Below, in pieces: positions 12,112-24,042 of a DNA stretch of 64,000 bases (position 1 is its first letter; every line of letters begins with the position of its first letter). This stretch comes from Gentiana macrophylla (lineage: Eukaryota; Streptophyta; Magnoliopsida; Gentianales; Gentianaceae), in NCBI GenBank assembly GCA_026214975.1, contig CM047805.1, forward strand, positions 8,828,463 through 8,892,462. Direction: 5' to 3'. Position numbers and translations under genes: made by a program. Below the pieces are notes generated by a model. It made no database searches. It had not been told where the DNA came from and saw nothing but the letters and a program-made list of their open reading frames with translations.

Positions 12112-12719
12112 TGATATGCCTGAACCGTAATCCAGCTCACGGATCCCCACCCGGGTCCATTCCGGCTACCATAATAGCGGATGAGGTCTACGACCACCAC
12201 CGTCCGCATACCCACGATAGTATTAAGGACCATGGATCCTCGGCCTCGCCCTTAGCTTTTAAGTCCACGATCTGACAAAAGGGATTAGGGGGCCGACCTG
12301 CGGCCTCATCTGTATACGTAAGGTCCATCAGTGACCACAAACAACCCGCGTGGAGGTGAGCAAGCTATTACCCAGATAACGAGGACGGAGATCAGCAGCC
12401 ACACCATGAGCTCGCCGAGGTCTACCCTGTCGAGCAGTCCGCCTTGAGAGCATAGTCGCCGCATAGAATTACCGTACTTATTTGTCTGTAGATAAAAACC
12501 CTAGGTTGCTGCCTTCCTATAAAAGGGGCTCAATGTACTCATTATAAAAAGAGGCACATAATAATAAACATGTCAATACTCTGCCAAATCTCATACTCTC
12601 GCTACTGTTTATCTTCTTTGCCTTGCACCACCGGGAAGCACCACCTTTATACACCATCACAACCAGATATCCGTTAATTACACCACCGCTAAATACTCGT
12701 GATAATTTCAGCATTATCA
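12112..12719 (+). repeat. Probable 5' LTR of a truncated LTR retrotransposon
   Basis: The segment starts TGATATGCC and ends GCATTATCA, an imperfect inverted terminus. It is more GC-rich than its surroundings and carries a TATA box, TATAAAAG (12518-12525). The sequence GGCTCCGTTACCGGGAA begins a few bases after its end and resembles a primer-binding site of the GGCGCC...CCGGGGA type. The outer flanks do not match as a TSD, so it is not a clean solo LTR; the rest of the element is missing or was displaced by the next LTR. Confidence 0.
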
Positions 12720-13328
12720 GTAGGCTCCGTTACCGGGAATAGATCAAGCTTTCTTTTCCTTCAGGCATACGGCATCGCCGCAAGAGCATCTTCTCCGGGG
12801 GGAGGGGGGTTAGAGAAGAAAAACTATCTTTTTCTCTCGTTTTTCAGAGCTTTCTTCACCAAAAGCTCTCGGAATCCATCATAACATCAAGTAATTACCT
12901 TCGTTGGTTCTACGTGAAATTTTTGAGTTTGCGCTTGATTTATCGCCACTCTCACCCATTTTAGTTAAGAGCTAGTCGGAGCCGAGCTTTATAAATTCCA
13001 CATGAGTTCTTCGTCTTTTCAGCAAGATTTTATTTGTTTGAAGCTCTACGTCTGCTTTAAGTGATCAAAGACGCATGAAAATACTGAGCCTGCATTTGAG
13101 AACATCACCCCTCTCATATTTTCATAGCCAAATTTCATTATCTCGGCATAAAAGGCTTTGTTTGTTGCTTTTGGTCTGTTGCTCCGTTTGAAATCACATG
13201 TTATGAAGAGGATTAATCACTTAACCTGGTGGTGCATGTGTTTTCAAGGAGGAAACACACAATTTTAGGGGATTTTGCATTTGAATCATGACCTCTCTCC
13301 CCTGAAATTCATATTTCCGGCCACCACC
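12720..13328 (+). other. Remnant interior between two gypsy-type LTRs
   Basis: No gene is visible. A G-rich run at 12797-12811 and otherwise unremarkable sequence follow the primer-binding-like site. This is probably untranslated leader of the element whose LTR ends at 12719. Confidence 0.
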
Positions 13329-14753
13329 TGATAACGCCCTAAATGGTACCAATAATTATACCTATATTCACCTCGAATTCTGCTCAAGAGAGGATAGATA
13401 GGCTCGTTATTATATGGAATATATGTTAAATGCTATGTGAGTGTTTCCAGGATCGTAATTCTGCATCTATGCTATTTTCCCGAGGTTTTGGTACTGTTTT
13501 GTCTCGTATTGTATGTTTTATAGGATGTATTGAATCTGGAGCATTGGAGAGTGGATCTGGACCGAAAGAAATATATTGGGCCAAGTGATTAAATTCCAAG
13601 AAGAAGCCTGCTGAAGAAAGAGAGGAAAATTAGGCCCGGTAAACCGGCGACTTGTTCGACACGAAATTGATTCTGCCGCATTATCTAGGTCAGTTAGGGT
13701 TTTAGAGAGTCTTAAGTCGGCTATTGTATCTATAAAGCCGCACATACTGAAAGCTTTCATATGATTAATAAGTTTTGACAAGTTTCATATATTACATTAC
13801 AATTATTATGCAATAAACTTTTCTTGAGATTTGGAGAGTTATTTCGGGTTTCCTCCCTTCTTCCATCATCTCTAGCTTGAGTAGATCGAGCTAGATCTTC
13901 ATTGTTGAAGGTATGATGCTTTGAACGTTCCTTTATTGTCTTCAATATGGTAGATCTGTTCGTATTTATGTGTTTTACTTAATCTGCATGTTTAAAGACC
14001 CCATAATTTACTTATTTTAATCGTATCAGGGCAATGTAGATCTAGAAATTAGGAAAAGGTGACCTCGGTAACCCGGCGGTCTATACCGGTTTACCGAGGC
14101 AATATTTGAAAACCAAAAACTGGATTCACTACAGCTACGTGATCGACAGGTTTAATTAACAGTAGGTTAGATATGGCCAATCTACTTATTGGAATCGTAA
14201 ACTGGCATGAAATACGAATAGTGAAGTGCTAAGTTTGGACATAGTCTAGAATGGACCTTAGGAATGTGCTGGTCAATGTCGACAGCTGTCTAGGCGGGTT
14301 AGCGGTATAAGTTAGCGCTCAATATCGGCAGTTCTAGTTCTTTATGCGTATGGGCTATTACGGACCAATTAAGGAGGGTAGCTTGCGTATAGATTGTCTA
14401 CTGCCATTGTCGGAGTAGATAGGAGTAGGAATTGCACCCGTAGCTGATAATGATAATTAAAATGAAAGCTTGCGATTAATCTAAGGAAATTATGTGGGGA
14501 AGTAAACATAACGATTAACTAATCCAAGTTAGTAGGTCGGTGAGGAGAGGGAGAGGAATACCATGTTTGTTTCCTTTTATGTTATTGTTGATGGTCAATG
14601 ACCGCCTCTATGTTGCTTCTTAATTAGGTTAGAATCATTTATACTTATAGTTGCATTGTCTCTGTGGGATCGACCTTGATTCGCATTTACTATACTACGA
14701 TGTACCTAGTATTCTTGCTAGTAATATCGACGTTAGTGACTTACACGCGATCA
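13329..14753 (+). repeat. Athila-like 5' LTR
   Basis: The segment starts TGATAACGCCCTAAATGG and ends ACACGCGATCA (TGAT...ATCA). It is followed eight bases later by TGGCGCCATTGCCGGGGAC (14761-14779), the classic primer-binding site of Athila/Tat-type Ty3/gypsy elements. The LTR and leader contain several CCGGTTTACCGAGG-like motifs. No 3' LTR copy is visible in the window, so the element is truncated or interrupted; the SIRE-like element at 15018 sits in its leader. Confidence 0.
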
Positions 14754-14760
14754 AGATTTT

Positions 14761-14779
14761 TGGCGCCATTGCCGGGGAC
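14761..14779 (+). promoter_or_regulatory. Primer-binding site of the Athila-like element
   Basis: TGGCGCCATTGCCGGGGAC is complementary in type to the 3' end of a tRNA (Asp type in Athila elements) and lies just inside the LTR end. It would prime minus-strand DNA synthesis. Confidence 0.
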
Positions 14780-15017
14780 AATGGCCAATTTTAGATATAA
14801 ACGTTTTAATTCTAATTAAGATATCATTTTCATTTTGTTTTATTTTATTTTGAGTCTTGAGTCGTTCTGTATCAAACCTGCATTGTTAAACTGCCAAAAA
14901 AAGAAATTTCAGGGCCGGTTTACCGTGGCCAACCCCCGGGTAACCGAGGCCTAAAAAATCAATTTCTGTACAGTTCCTGTTATTCTGTGTTATTCCCTGT
15001 TGATTTTAGTTAGTAGG

Positions 15018-16770
15018 TGTTGGAAATAAAATTTATGTTTTGATGATGATTCGTCGCTTATTCAGTTATTATTCTAAACCCCATTGATGAAGTGTCATAA
15101 CTAGCTGTTATAGTGCAAAGCAAAAAGATGTCTAGATATCAATGTATAGGATTTATTAGAGTCTGATATTTGTATAAGTTAAATCAGACAAGCACTGTAA
15201 TAGTTCTAGGCTGGAACTGAGAAAGTAAGAAACTGAGATTTAGAGAAACTGAACAATAGAACACACCAATAGAAAACTGAAGAAGATAAGTTCGCTGAGA
15301 GTTACAGACTCGGTTGGCTTATCTAAGAACACTGAAGAACTGAGGGTCACAAACTCAGTTATTGAAGATTGAAGAACTGAGGGTTCAAACTCAGTTATGA
15401 AGACCAAGTCGAGACTGTAAAGTTAGATTTCAGGCAAGATTATGGTGACCTGAACTGACTTTATGGATCTTGTATGAAGACCTAAGAATCATAAGGACAA
15501 TGAATTCTTAGATGATAATGAGTCATGGTGTACTCTGTTTAAGTCAATTTAATCGATGAAAACTCTGGAGTACTGATATTTGAAGAAGAGTAAAATCTTA
15601 GTTAACGCTCCAAGTCAGTCAAGAAACTGACAAACAATAAACTCAGCATAAAACTGATAAAGAAACTCAGTTTTATAAGTCAGCCATCCAACAAATTGAT
15701 CGTACAATCGAACGTTACAAAGGAAGTGATTTTATTGGATGAACTACTGACAAATCAGAACGGTCATAAAATATAGCCGTTGCAAGATTCAAGCAGGATG
15801 AACGTTGAATGAACCCCTATAAATAGACCACCTCTACAACGTCAACAAGAGGGTGTGTGTATGTGGCAAGAGAGTAGGAAAACTAAAAAGAATCTATCTA
15901 GTCCAGAAAAATTTAATTAAGGAGGAAAGCCAAATTCAAAAGAATACCTGCTAAGCACTTAATTGCAAGATCGAGAAATTTCTTCAAGTGTTCAAAGTGC
16001 ATTCAAGCTTAATCAAGTTCACTCATTTGAAGAAATACAGAGCCGTGCTTAATCTAACCATCCAGAAGAAAAGCTCAAATCACAGTTGAATCATAGTTAT
16101 TGATTCAAAGTCTCAACTTTGATTTTATCAAAGGTTTAGACTGTGAAACACCAAGAAGGTGTGAAGGATAGTTGAGTACATCGGAAAGACTGTGTTTGTG
16201 ATGAGTGGTGAAGAGGCAATTCTACCTCTCCAAGGACCAAAGTGGTTCAAACAGGTTGAAGAGCAACAATCCTACCTGCTTTACAAAGTGTTTAGATAGT
16301 GAAGCTAGGGATTAGTCAAGGACTATCAGTTTAGAACTTTTTGTAACCGGGCCATCTCAAAGAAGTTCTAGTGGAATTTTCCTCCGCATCACAGGGGAAT
16401 AGAGGATTGACAGGATTACACCACCTGGAACCTCTATAAATCTTGTCTATTTACTTTACGCATTCATTTACTTTATTATAGTTATATTTATGTGGTTTTC
16501 ACTCTGAAACTAAGTTAACTAGTTGTTAAAGGCTAATTTATATCCGCTGCCAGTTAACAAGACCAAATATAAGTTAGTATTGACTTATACTCAGTTGAGT
16601 TAGCTGAACTCCGCACAAGTTTCAGGACAGGAACAAAACTGAGCTGAGTATCAGTTTGAGTTTGATAAGAAACTCAGTTCCTGGGGCTTTTTCAGTTTTG
16701 GGAAAGTTTTTGGTGACAAGTTTATTCACCCCCCCTCTAAACTTGTGTTAGCCTTTCCAAGGGACCAACA
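15018..16770 (+). repeat. 5' LTR of the SIRE-like element
   Basis: Starts TGTTGGAAATAAAA and ends GGGACCAACA. A TATA box, TATAAATA, lies at 15818-15825. The LTR is unusually rich in AACTGA and TCAGTT. Confidence 0.
15818..15825 (+). promoter_or_regulatory. LTR TATA box
   Basis: CCCCTATAAATAGACC in the middle of the 5' LTR is a good TATA box. The 3' LTR has the same one at 22940-22947. Confidence 0.
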
Positions 16771-16772
16771 AT

Positions 16773-16784
16773 TGGTATCGGAGC
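16773..16784 (+). promoter_or_regulatory. Primer-binding site of the SIRE-like element
   Basis: TGGTATCGGAGC, two bases after the LTR, differs by one base from the initiator-Met-type TGGTATCAGAGC used by many plant copia elements. Confidence 0.
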
Positions 16785-16869
16785 AAGTTCTTCCTTCTGG
16801 AGGAGATCCGAGTTGTTACTGCTTAAGTTATAAACCAGTTGTTGACAATCCTTACTGTACCTCATTTAA

Positions 16870-18204
16870 ATGTATACATCTAGAATTAGAAATTGGCTAA
16901 ATAACCCCCTGACTGACTACTTGCAGAATGTTGTCTATGATTTCCAGGATCAAGTATTTGAAAGATTCAGTACTACAAGCTCTCACACAAATCCGGAGCC
17001 TCATTTCAGTCTTGAAGAAGACATTGAGCTTAATGCGAATAATGATGATGAATCCAGAGGATTTCCATCCCTAAGCGATCTTTCAGAAGAAGCAGAAAGA
17101 GAGTTACTGCGAATAACTAATTATATAGAAGAAGAACTGACCAAAGATCCATCCAGTGCAAAAGCCAAAGATATTGATGAGACTCTATCTACAAGTCATG
17201 GAGGTGAAAGTGATGAAGAAATCATACTGCTAGGAGCTACACAGGCAAAAGCTGTTGATAAAGGAAAACAAGTCCTAATTGATGATGATTCCTCGGCAGA
17301 AGATCTACCTATCAAAAATCAGGAGGTAATCGCATCTAAGACTAGCACTCACACTACCATGAACAATCAAAGAAATGATGATTTCAATAAAACCTTGGAC
17401 ATACTCATAGAGAAATTAGAGGCAACTCAAAAGAATTATGAGAATGTCAAAAAGGAGAAAAAGTTATTGAAAACTGAAATTTCGAGATTGAATACTGAAA
17501 TCAATCTAATCAAAACTAATAATGGAACCAAAGTAATTCGACCAACTGATGAACTAACAAAAGTTATAAACATCAAAGAATCATCAGTTGATCCAATTTC
17601 CAGAGTTCAATTCAAACCAGGAAAACCATTTGGAGATAGATCTGGTTTAGGGTTTGATAATCAATATAATTCTAAGTTCAGACCAAGACCAGTTGCGATA
17701 AAATTTGTGACTACTCAAAAGTCAGAAACTCAGAAAACTGATAAAATTATTAGAACTGACAAAAACTCAGCACAGCCAATCGCACAAACTGATAAAACTG
17801 AAAAATCAGTTGGTAAAATTCACCAGGCCAACAGATTTTACAGGAAGACTCAGAAGGTTGAAAACAGTAAAACTGATCCGAGATCAGTAAGAAAAAACTT
17901 CAAGTCATATTCATCTAAGAATGTAGATCATTCATGGAATAACAGACTCAGAGGGAAAGGAAGATTATTTCCCACTGATGAAGATTAGAATGAACTATCT
18001 CATCAGTTTCACAAAATGAACAAACCTAAAGCTGTTAAGGCAAAACAGGAAATTTTTTTGAAAGCTGACTTTACTCTGTCAAAATATCAAGAGAGGTATA
18101 AAGTTAAACATAAAGTTGTACCATCAAAAGCTAATCAGTTAGGACCCAAACAGATATGGGTACCAAAAATTTCTTATTTTGTTTTGCAGAAGAAAAACCG
18201 CTAA
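16870..18204 (+). pseudogene. Gag-type ORF of the SIRE-like element
   Basis: One reading frame runs from ATG at 16870 to 18204 with a single internal TAG at 17986. The first 372 residues are acidic, with a predicted coiled coil at about residues 170-215 (heptads of Leu, Ile and Lys/Glu), then a basic, Thr-Asp-Lys-rich stretch. SGLGFDNQYNS and the terminal GPKQIWVPK are motifs seen near the gag C-terminus of SIRE-like copia elements. I see no CCHC zinc knuckle and no N-terminal gag polypeptide domain, so the gag is itself incomplete. Confidence 0.
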
Positions 18205-18483
18205 GCTGAGAACTGAAAAGTGGAATTCACAAAACTAAGTTGTATTTACAACTGAGTTTTTTGAATTCAAAGACAAGGATAAAATCGAACGATATCACAA
18301 TTTGTTGATACACCGTACCTACACTATTCACTATTTTCTAGCTACAGATGTCAAGAAAAGACGTGGTCCTTCTCAATCTAAACCGTCCATATCTTCCACT
18401 CACCCACCTTTTCACAATCTCAAAACATTTATGACAAGACGTTCTAATGTCCCACTCAATTCTTAACTACCCCTACTACAAAT

Positions 18484-18491
18484 TATAAATA
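18484..18491 (+). promoter_or_regulatory. TATA box upstream of the accessory ORF
   Basis: TATAAATA lies about 93 bases before the ATG at 18584. The stretch between is pyrimidine-rich and then A/C-rich, like a plant 5' leader. It is a sequence-based guess that the accessory ORF has its own promoter. Confidence 0.
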
Positions 18492-18583
18492 CCCATAATT
18501 TTCTTTTGTAATTTCTTACGCTTAAATTTTGAATTCACTCTCTGAATCTCAAATTTTCAAAATATTCAATCAAATCCAGAAAA

Positions 18584-21500
18584 ATGACTTTCACTCTTGT
18601 TGAACCCGGAATGATCGTATCTCTTGAACAGTATATTGCAAAATATATTGATCAAACTCTAGTCAATTCTATTGCAACAAAAATCCGGAAAATTAAAGGT
18701 TTGGATGATGTTTTCAACATCGATCTGAAAAGTGTATGTTTAGAAAGCATTGGAGACTTCTATCAATTTGGTAGAACAACTGTACAAGGAGAAGACACAC
18801 AAACCTATATCACTACTGTCAATGATAAGGAGATCAAGGTCACCGAAGATCTAATTGCAAAAATCTTTGGATTTGACAAATCCAGAGGATCAGCAGCCAT
18901 CAAGCTGACCAAGGAACAAAAGGAGAAACTATGGAAAGATATAGCGATTAGTGGAGAATCCGCCGTCTCACAGACCGGGAGCACAAGCCTACTCAAGCCA
19001 GAGTTTAATTTTCTCTCAAAAATGTTAGCAAACTGCATCATTGGAAATGCAGGAAACTTTAGCAATCTATCTGGAGCAAAATTAGATTTGCTATATGTGA
19101 TTTGGTTTGGAGAAGATTTCAATTGGGCAAGATATCTATTTGATCAATTGATAGCACAGTCAATTGACGTACCCAAGAAGAAGACCGATGAAAATAAAGG
19201 TCGATTTTATCACAAGAAGACTCTTGCGTTAGTAGTCCAGAGGATACTCGGCCATTTTGGAGTCGCAAAGAGAAAAGAAACACCGATTCTCGATGGGAAA
19301 ATTGTCGTTAAGGAAGAAAAAGCTGAAAAAGGAAAGTTTGAGAAATCTGTGGATCGAACCCAAGAAGAAGAAAAGCGAAATCGAAGAAACACATGAATCG
19401 GAGATGAGGTGTTGGCACAAATTGAAGATTTAAAGAAAAGAAGGAAACAGTTGAAAGAATCAGAAAAAGGCTTAACTGATCAAGTAACTGAGAAATCAAT
19501 AGAAGTGTCACCAATACAAGAAGCAAGAACTGAAGTTGCTGACGGATCAGCATCCGTAGTGAGAACTGAAACTACTTTCACCGAGCATATTCCAGTCTTG
19601 TTAACTGGAGTTTTACCAATTCAAGAACCAGCTACGCAATCACAAGAAATGGAAATAGTAAAAGAAACTGAAGTTGTCAACAGAGAATGATCGTTGAAAC
19701 CGATTTGCGAAAAGAAGTTTGAAACTTCGGAGATGCACAGGACCAGAATCGAGCCTGATGATGAAGAATCCGATGGTGATGAAAGACTGATTGATGAAAC
19801 AACACTGAATATGCTCATGCTTCTTTCTAGATCCAAGTCCACCTCTCAAGAATCTGCCCCCAGAATAGAACACGAGAAAACAGTCAAAGAATCTTCATTT
19901 CCTCACTCTGAGGAAAAGGAGGCTGAAGCAGAAAAAGGATCAACCAAGGTTATTCATTTGGAGGAGCAAGCCAATGAAGATGAACCCATTGAGCATACAA
20001 TGGATGAAGTTCCTGTTGCTGATTTGGAACTTGAACCTACTGAAAAACAAGTTGCTGAAGAACTTGTAAGTGAGAAAGTTATGGAAACTGAGCCGACAAT
20101 CTCAGTTTCAGTCATTGAAAAAGATACATCAGTCGTCCCAGACACTGCTGAGGGAGGAATCAGCAGAACCGATCTTATGGAAACTGATGATGTTGCAAGA
20201 ACTAATCCTATGCAAGTTGAAGATTCAATCACAAGAGAATCAGAAGATACTCTCACACCATTTAAATCCACAACTGATCATAGCGAACTAATGATAGCTG
20301 ATTATGAGCGATTGCGCAGATATAGAACTTGGAAGTTCAGTTCTATTGCTAATCAAAGAAGTCAGCAAGCAGAAATGGAAGCTATTGAGAAATGGGTATT
20401 TGATTTATACAACATTTCAAGTCTATCGGAAGTAATCAATACCGATGAGTTCATAGATCAAGGATATGCGCTGATCAGAAACAGTTATTGGATTGAAGCC
20501 AAAACTGATGGAAATTTCAAGAAAAATGATGATGATGATGATGATGATGATTTTTAGGAAGATCCCAACTTACAAAAATGGATTCTTGCCTCTCTACAAG
20601 AAAAGGAAACTGCAACAGAACTGAATACTGATGATGATTCTAGTAGTTCTGGAGAAAGCAGTGAAAGTTCAAGTTCTATAAGTGTATCTGAAACACAGCA
20701 AGACGAAGAACAAGAAGGAGGTTACCAATCTCCCACTGACAAGTCTACACTTGAAATAGCAAGAACTGTGGCAAACATGCCTAGTGAAGAGTCAGATGAT
20801 GAACTCAACGTACATATGTCACCAGCAAAAGCTATTGATCCATCAAGCTTGGAAGAAGCTAAGAAACAATCTGAAGAAAGAAGACAATCGACTGAATATA
20901 GAGAAAAACTGAAGCAAGTTGTTCTCTCAACTCTAAAGCAAGCTAAATCAACTAAGGCTGGGACAAATAAAGGAAAAGAACAACAAGCAGGAAGTTCAAA
21001 AGATTTGCCCACTCAAGTGGATCTCATTAAGTTTTATCATAATGAGATAATCAGAATTCAGAAAGATGATAACAGCTTATTTGGAAAGGTTCTCTTGCCT
21101 TAGAAGCCAGCAAAGATGAAAGAAGCAAGCTTGAAAAGAAAATGGATACCGTCAATGATAACTGTCAAAACACCCTGCTTGAGCTTCGGAAAACAACCAT
21201 CGAGCATGATGCAAGAAGAGATGAAACTCAAGATAGATGGGAAATTATTCTGAATAATCTGGTAGATAGAATGATCTTAATGGAACAGGGCATGAAGGAC
21301 TCAGTTGTGGCTCAAACCATTTTGGCATCAACTCAACAAACTTTGAATGCTTACATCAAGAGCCTGATCCATAAAGATGATGTCAATAAGGGGGAAAGTT
21401 TGGATATCTTAAAAGTCCATGCAGCTGAGATGCCACAAGTCCTTACAAATGTTGATGATAGGTTGAATGAACTGAAGAAAGCAAGAGGAGATTTCACTGA

Positions 21501-21627
21501 TGAAGAAATGAAACTGATTGTTAAATATTCAGAGCCTACTGCCAAAAGAGTTGGTTTGGATTCTCATCTATCTGATTTATTCGAAACTTACCGTAAAGGG
21601 AAGGAGTATCAAAAGAAGAATCTCTAG
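18584..21627 (+). pseudogene. Accessory ORF of the SIRE-like element (plant transposon protein type)
   Basis: One reading frame starts at ATG 18584 and continues to about 21100 through stops at 19394, 19688, 20555 and 21101. Then a +1 or -1 shift leads to the frame ending at 21627. The first about 200 residues form a folded domain (motifs VTEDLIAKIFGFDKS and LDLLYVIWFGEDFNWARYLF). It resembles the putative plant transposon protein domain carried as an extra ORF by many plant elements. The rest is low-complexity and acidic, rich in Glu, Ser and Thr, with an Asp run at 20526-20555, and ends in a likely coiled-coil region. No catalytic motif is visible. It could equally be called an env-like ORF by position, but no membrane segment is seen. 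Confidence 0.
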
Positions 21628-22139
21628 AATCGTTCCTACACATGCATGAAGATGGTGCTCATGCACTATTGGAATAAATCAAGAAGTGGGAAGCGGATGG
21701 TACCGAGATAGAGAATCGAGAAAATTGAAAAGGTTTGACTGAATTTGTTAATAATCTACTAAGAACGACCACCAATGAAAGATTGAGGGCAATCTGTCTT
21801 CACTTTTGCGATTTTTTTTCAAAACAAATTTTTCAAGAAGAACAATCTATCTCAATCATAGAACATTTGGGCAAGCATCCATGGAATTGAAAGCTCAGCT
21901 ACAAATGATGCTATGAGATCTTTTGCAGAAAATTATGATAATCAAGTTTCTCAATCTGCCAAGTAAAAGAAACTATCTTCTAGTTCTTTTTATCATGTTG
22001 TATTGTATTACTCTATCTTGTAACTCAGTTATCGAATAAATTCTCAGTTTCTCAGTTCATTGCGTTATTTACTGTATTTTGTTTTATCTTTTTGCATTGC
22101 ATTTAAGGAGGGTATTGACATCATCAAAAAGGGGGAAAT

Positions 22140-23894
22140 TGATGGAAATAAAATTTATGTTTTGATGATGATTCATCACTTATTCAGTTATTATTCTAAA
22201 CCCCATTGATGAAGTGTCATAACTAGCTGTTATAGTGCAAAGCAAAAAGATGTCTAGATATCAATGTATAGGATTTATTAGAGTCTGATATTTGTATAAG
22301 TTAAATCAGACAAGCACTGTAATAGTTCTAGGCTGGAACTAAGAAAGTAAGAAACTGAGATTTAGAGAAACTGAACAATAGAACACACCAATAGAAAACT
22401 GAAGAAGATAAGTTCGCTGAGAGTTACAGACTCGGTTGGCTTATCTAAGAAGACTGAAGAACTGAGGGTCACAGACTCAGTTATTGAAGATTGAAGAACT
22501 GATGGTTCAAACTCAGTTATGAAGACCAAGTCGAGACTGTAAAGTTAGATTTCAGGCAAGATTGTGGTGACCTGAATTGACTTTATGGATGTTGTATGAA
22601 GACCTAAGAATCATAAGGACAATGAATTCTTAGATGATAATGAGTCATGGTGTACTCTGATTAAGTCAATTATAATCAGATGAAAACTGGAGTACTGATA
22701 TTTGAAGAAGAGTAAAATCTTAGTTAACGCTCCAAGTCAGTCAAGAAACTGACAAACAATAAACTCAGAATAAAACTGATAAAGAAACTCAGTTTTATAA
22801 GTCAGCCATCCAACAAATTGATCGTACAATCGAATGTTACAAAGGAAGTGATTTTATTGGATGAACTACTGACAAATCAGAACGGTCATAAAATATAGCC
22901 GTTGCAAGATTCAAGCAGGATGAACGTTGAATGAACCCCTATAAATAGACAACCTCTACAATGTCAACAAGAGGGTGTGTGTATGTGGCAAGAGAGCAGG
23001 AAAACTAAAAAGAATCTATCTAGTACAGAAAAATTTAATTAAGGGGGAAAGCCAAATTCAAAAGAATACCTGCTAAGCACTTAATTGCAAGATCGAGAAA
23101 GTTCTTCAAGTGTTCAAAGTGCATTCAAGCTTAATCAAGTTCACTCATTTGAAGAAATACATAGCCGTGCTTAATCTAACCATCCAGAAGAAAATCTCAA
23201 ATCACAGTTGAATCATAGTTATTGATTCAAAGTCTCAACTTTGATTTTATCAAAGGTTTAGACTGTGAAACACCAAGAAGGTGTGAAGGACAGTTGAGTG
23301 CAGTCAGGAAGACTGTGTTTGTGATGAGCTGGTGAAGAGACAATTCTACCCTCCAAGGACCAGTGGTTCAAACAGTTGAAGAGCAGCAATCCTACCTGTT
23401 CTACAAGTGTTTAGATAGTGAAGCTAGGGATTAGTCAAGGACTATCAGTTTAGAACTTTTTGTAACCTGGCCATCTCAAAGAAGTTCAAGTGGAATTTTC
23501 CTCCGCATCACAGGGGAAGAGAGGATTGACAGGATTACACCACCTGGAACCTCTATAAATCTTGTATATTTACTTTACGCATTCATTTACTTTATTATAG
23601 TTATATTTATGTGGTTTTCACTCTGAAACTAAGTTAACTTGTTGTTAAATGCTAATTTATATCCGCTGCCAGTTAACAAGACCAAATATAAGTCAGTATT
23701 GACTTATACTCAGTTGAGTTAGCTGAACTCCGCACAAGTTTCAGGACAAGAACAAAACTGAGCTGAGTATCAGTTTGAGTTTGATAAGAAACTCAGTTCC
23801 TGTGGCTTTTTCAGTTTTGGGAAAGTTTTTGGTGACAATTTTATTCACCCCCCCCCCCCTCTAAACTTGTGTTAGCCTTTCCAAGGGACCAACA
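22140..23894 (+). repeat. 3' LTR of the SIRE-like element
   Basis: It matches the 5' LTR over its whole length with scattered single-base differences and short indels, including a longer C run near 23848. It starts TGATGG where the 5' LTR has TGTTGG. Confidence 0.
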
Positions 23895-24042
23895 GTAGGT
23901 CCGAAGCAGTTGGGATCACACCCAACTGACATGGAAGTTGCCAACCTTTTCCTTGTTTTATTTTGACTTTTCGCAGGAAGATCAGAACACCTCAGAAATT
24001 CGATCAAATCAGAGTTGAAAAAAAGTAAACAAGTCAAGCAGT

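Larger units (their letters stand above)
15018..23894 (+). mobile_element. SIRE-like copia derivative lacking pol (TSD GTAGG)
   Basis: The complete 8877-bp element has highly similar LTRs of 1753 and 1755 bp. GTAGG flanks both ends (15013-15017 and 23895-23899). A primer-binding site follows the 5' LTR, and a polypurine tract, AAAAAGGGGGAAAT (22126-22139), precedes the 3' LTR. The interior has a gag-type ORF ending in GPKQIWVPK, a motif found at the gag-protease boundary of SIRE/Maximus copia elements. There is no protease, integrase, reverse transcriptase or RNase H. Their place is taken by an accessory ORF of about 3 kb. It must have moved with enzymes from a relative. Confidence 0.

Noticed and set aside
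12112..12719. Solo LTR
   Set aside because: The flanks TTTAG and GTAGG do not match, and a primer-binding-like site follows, so it is treated as a truncated element's 5' LTR.
18584..21627. Envelope-like protein
   Set aside because: The position fits an env-like ORF, but no signal peptide, membrane segment or coiled-coil fusion arrangement is visible; left as an accessory ORF.
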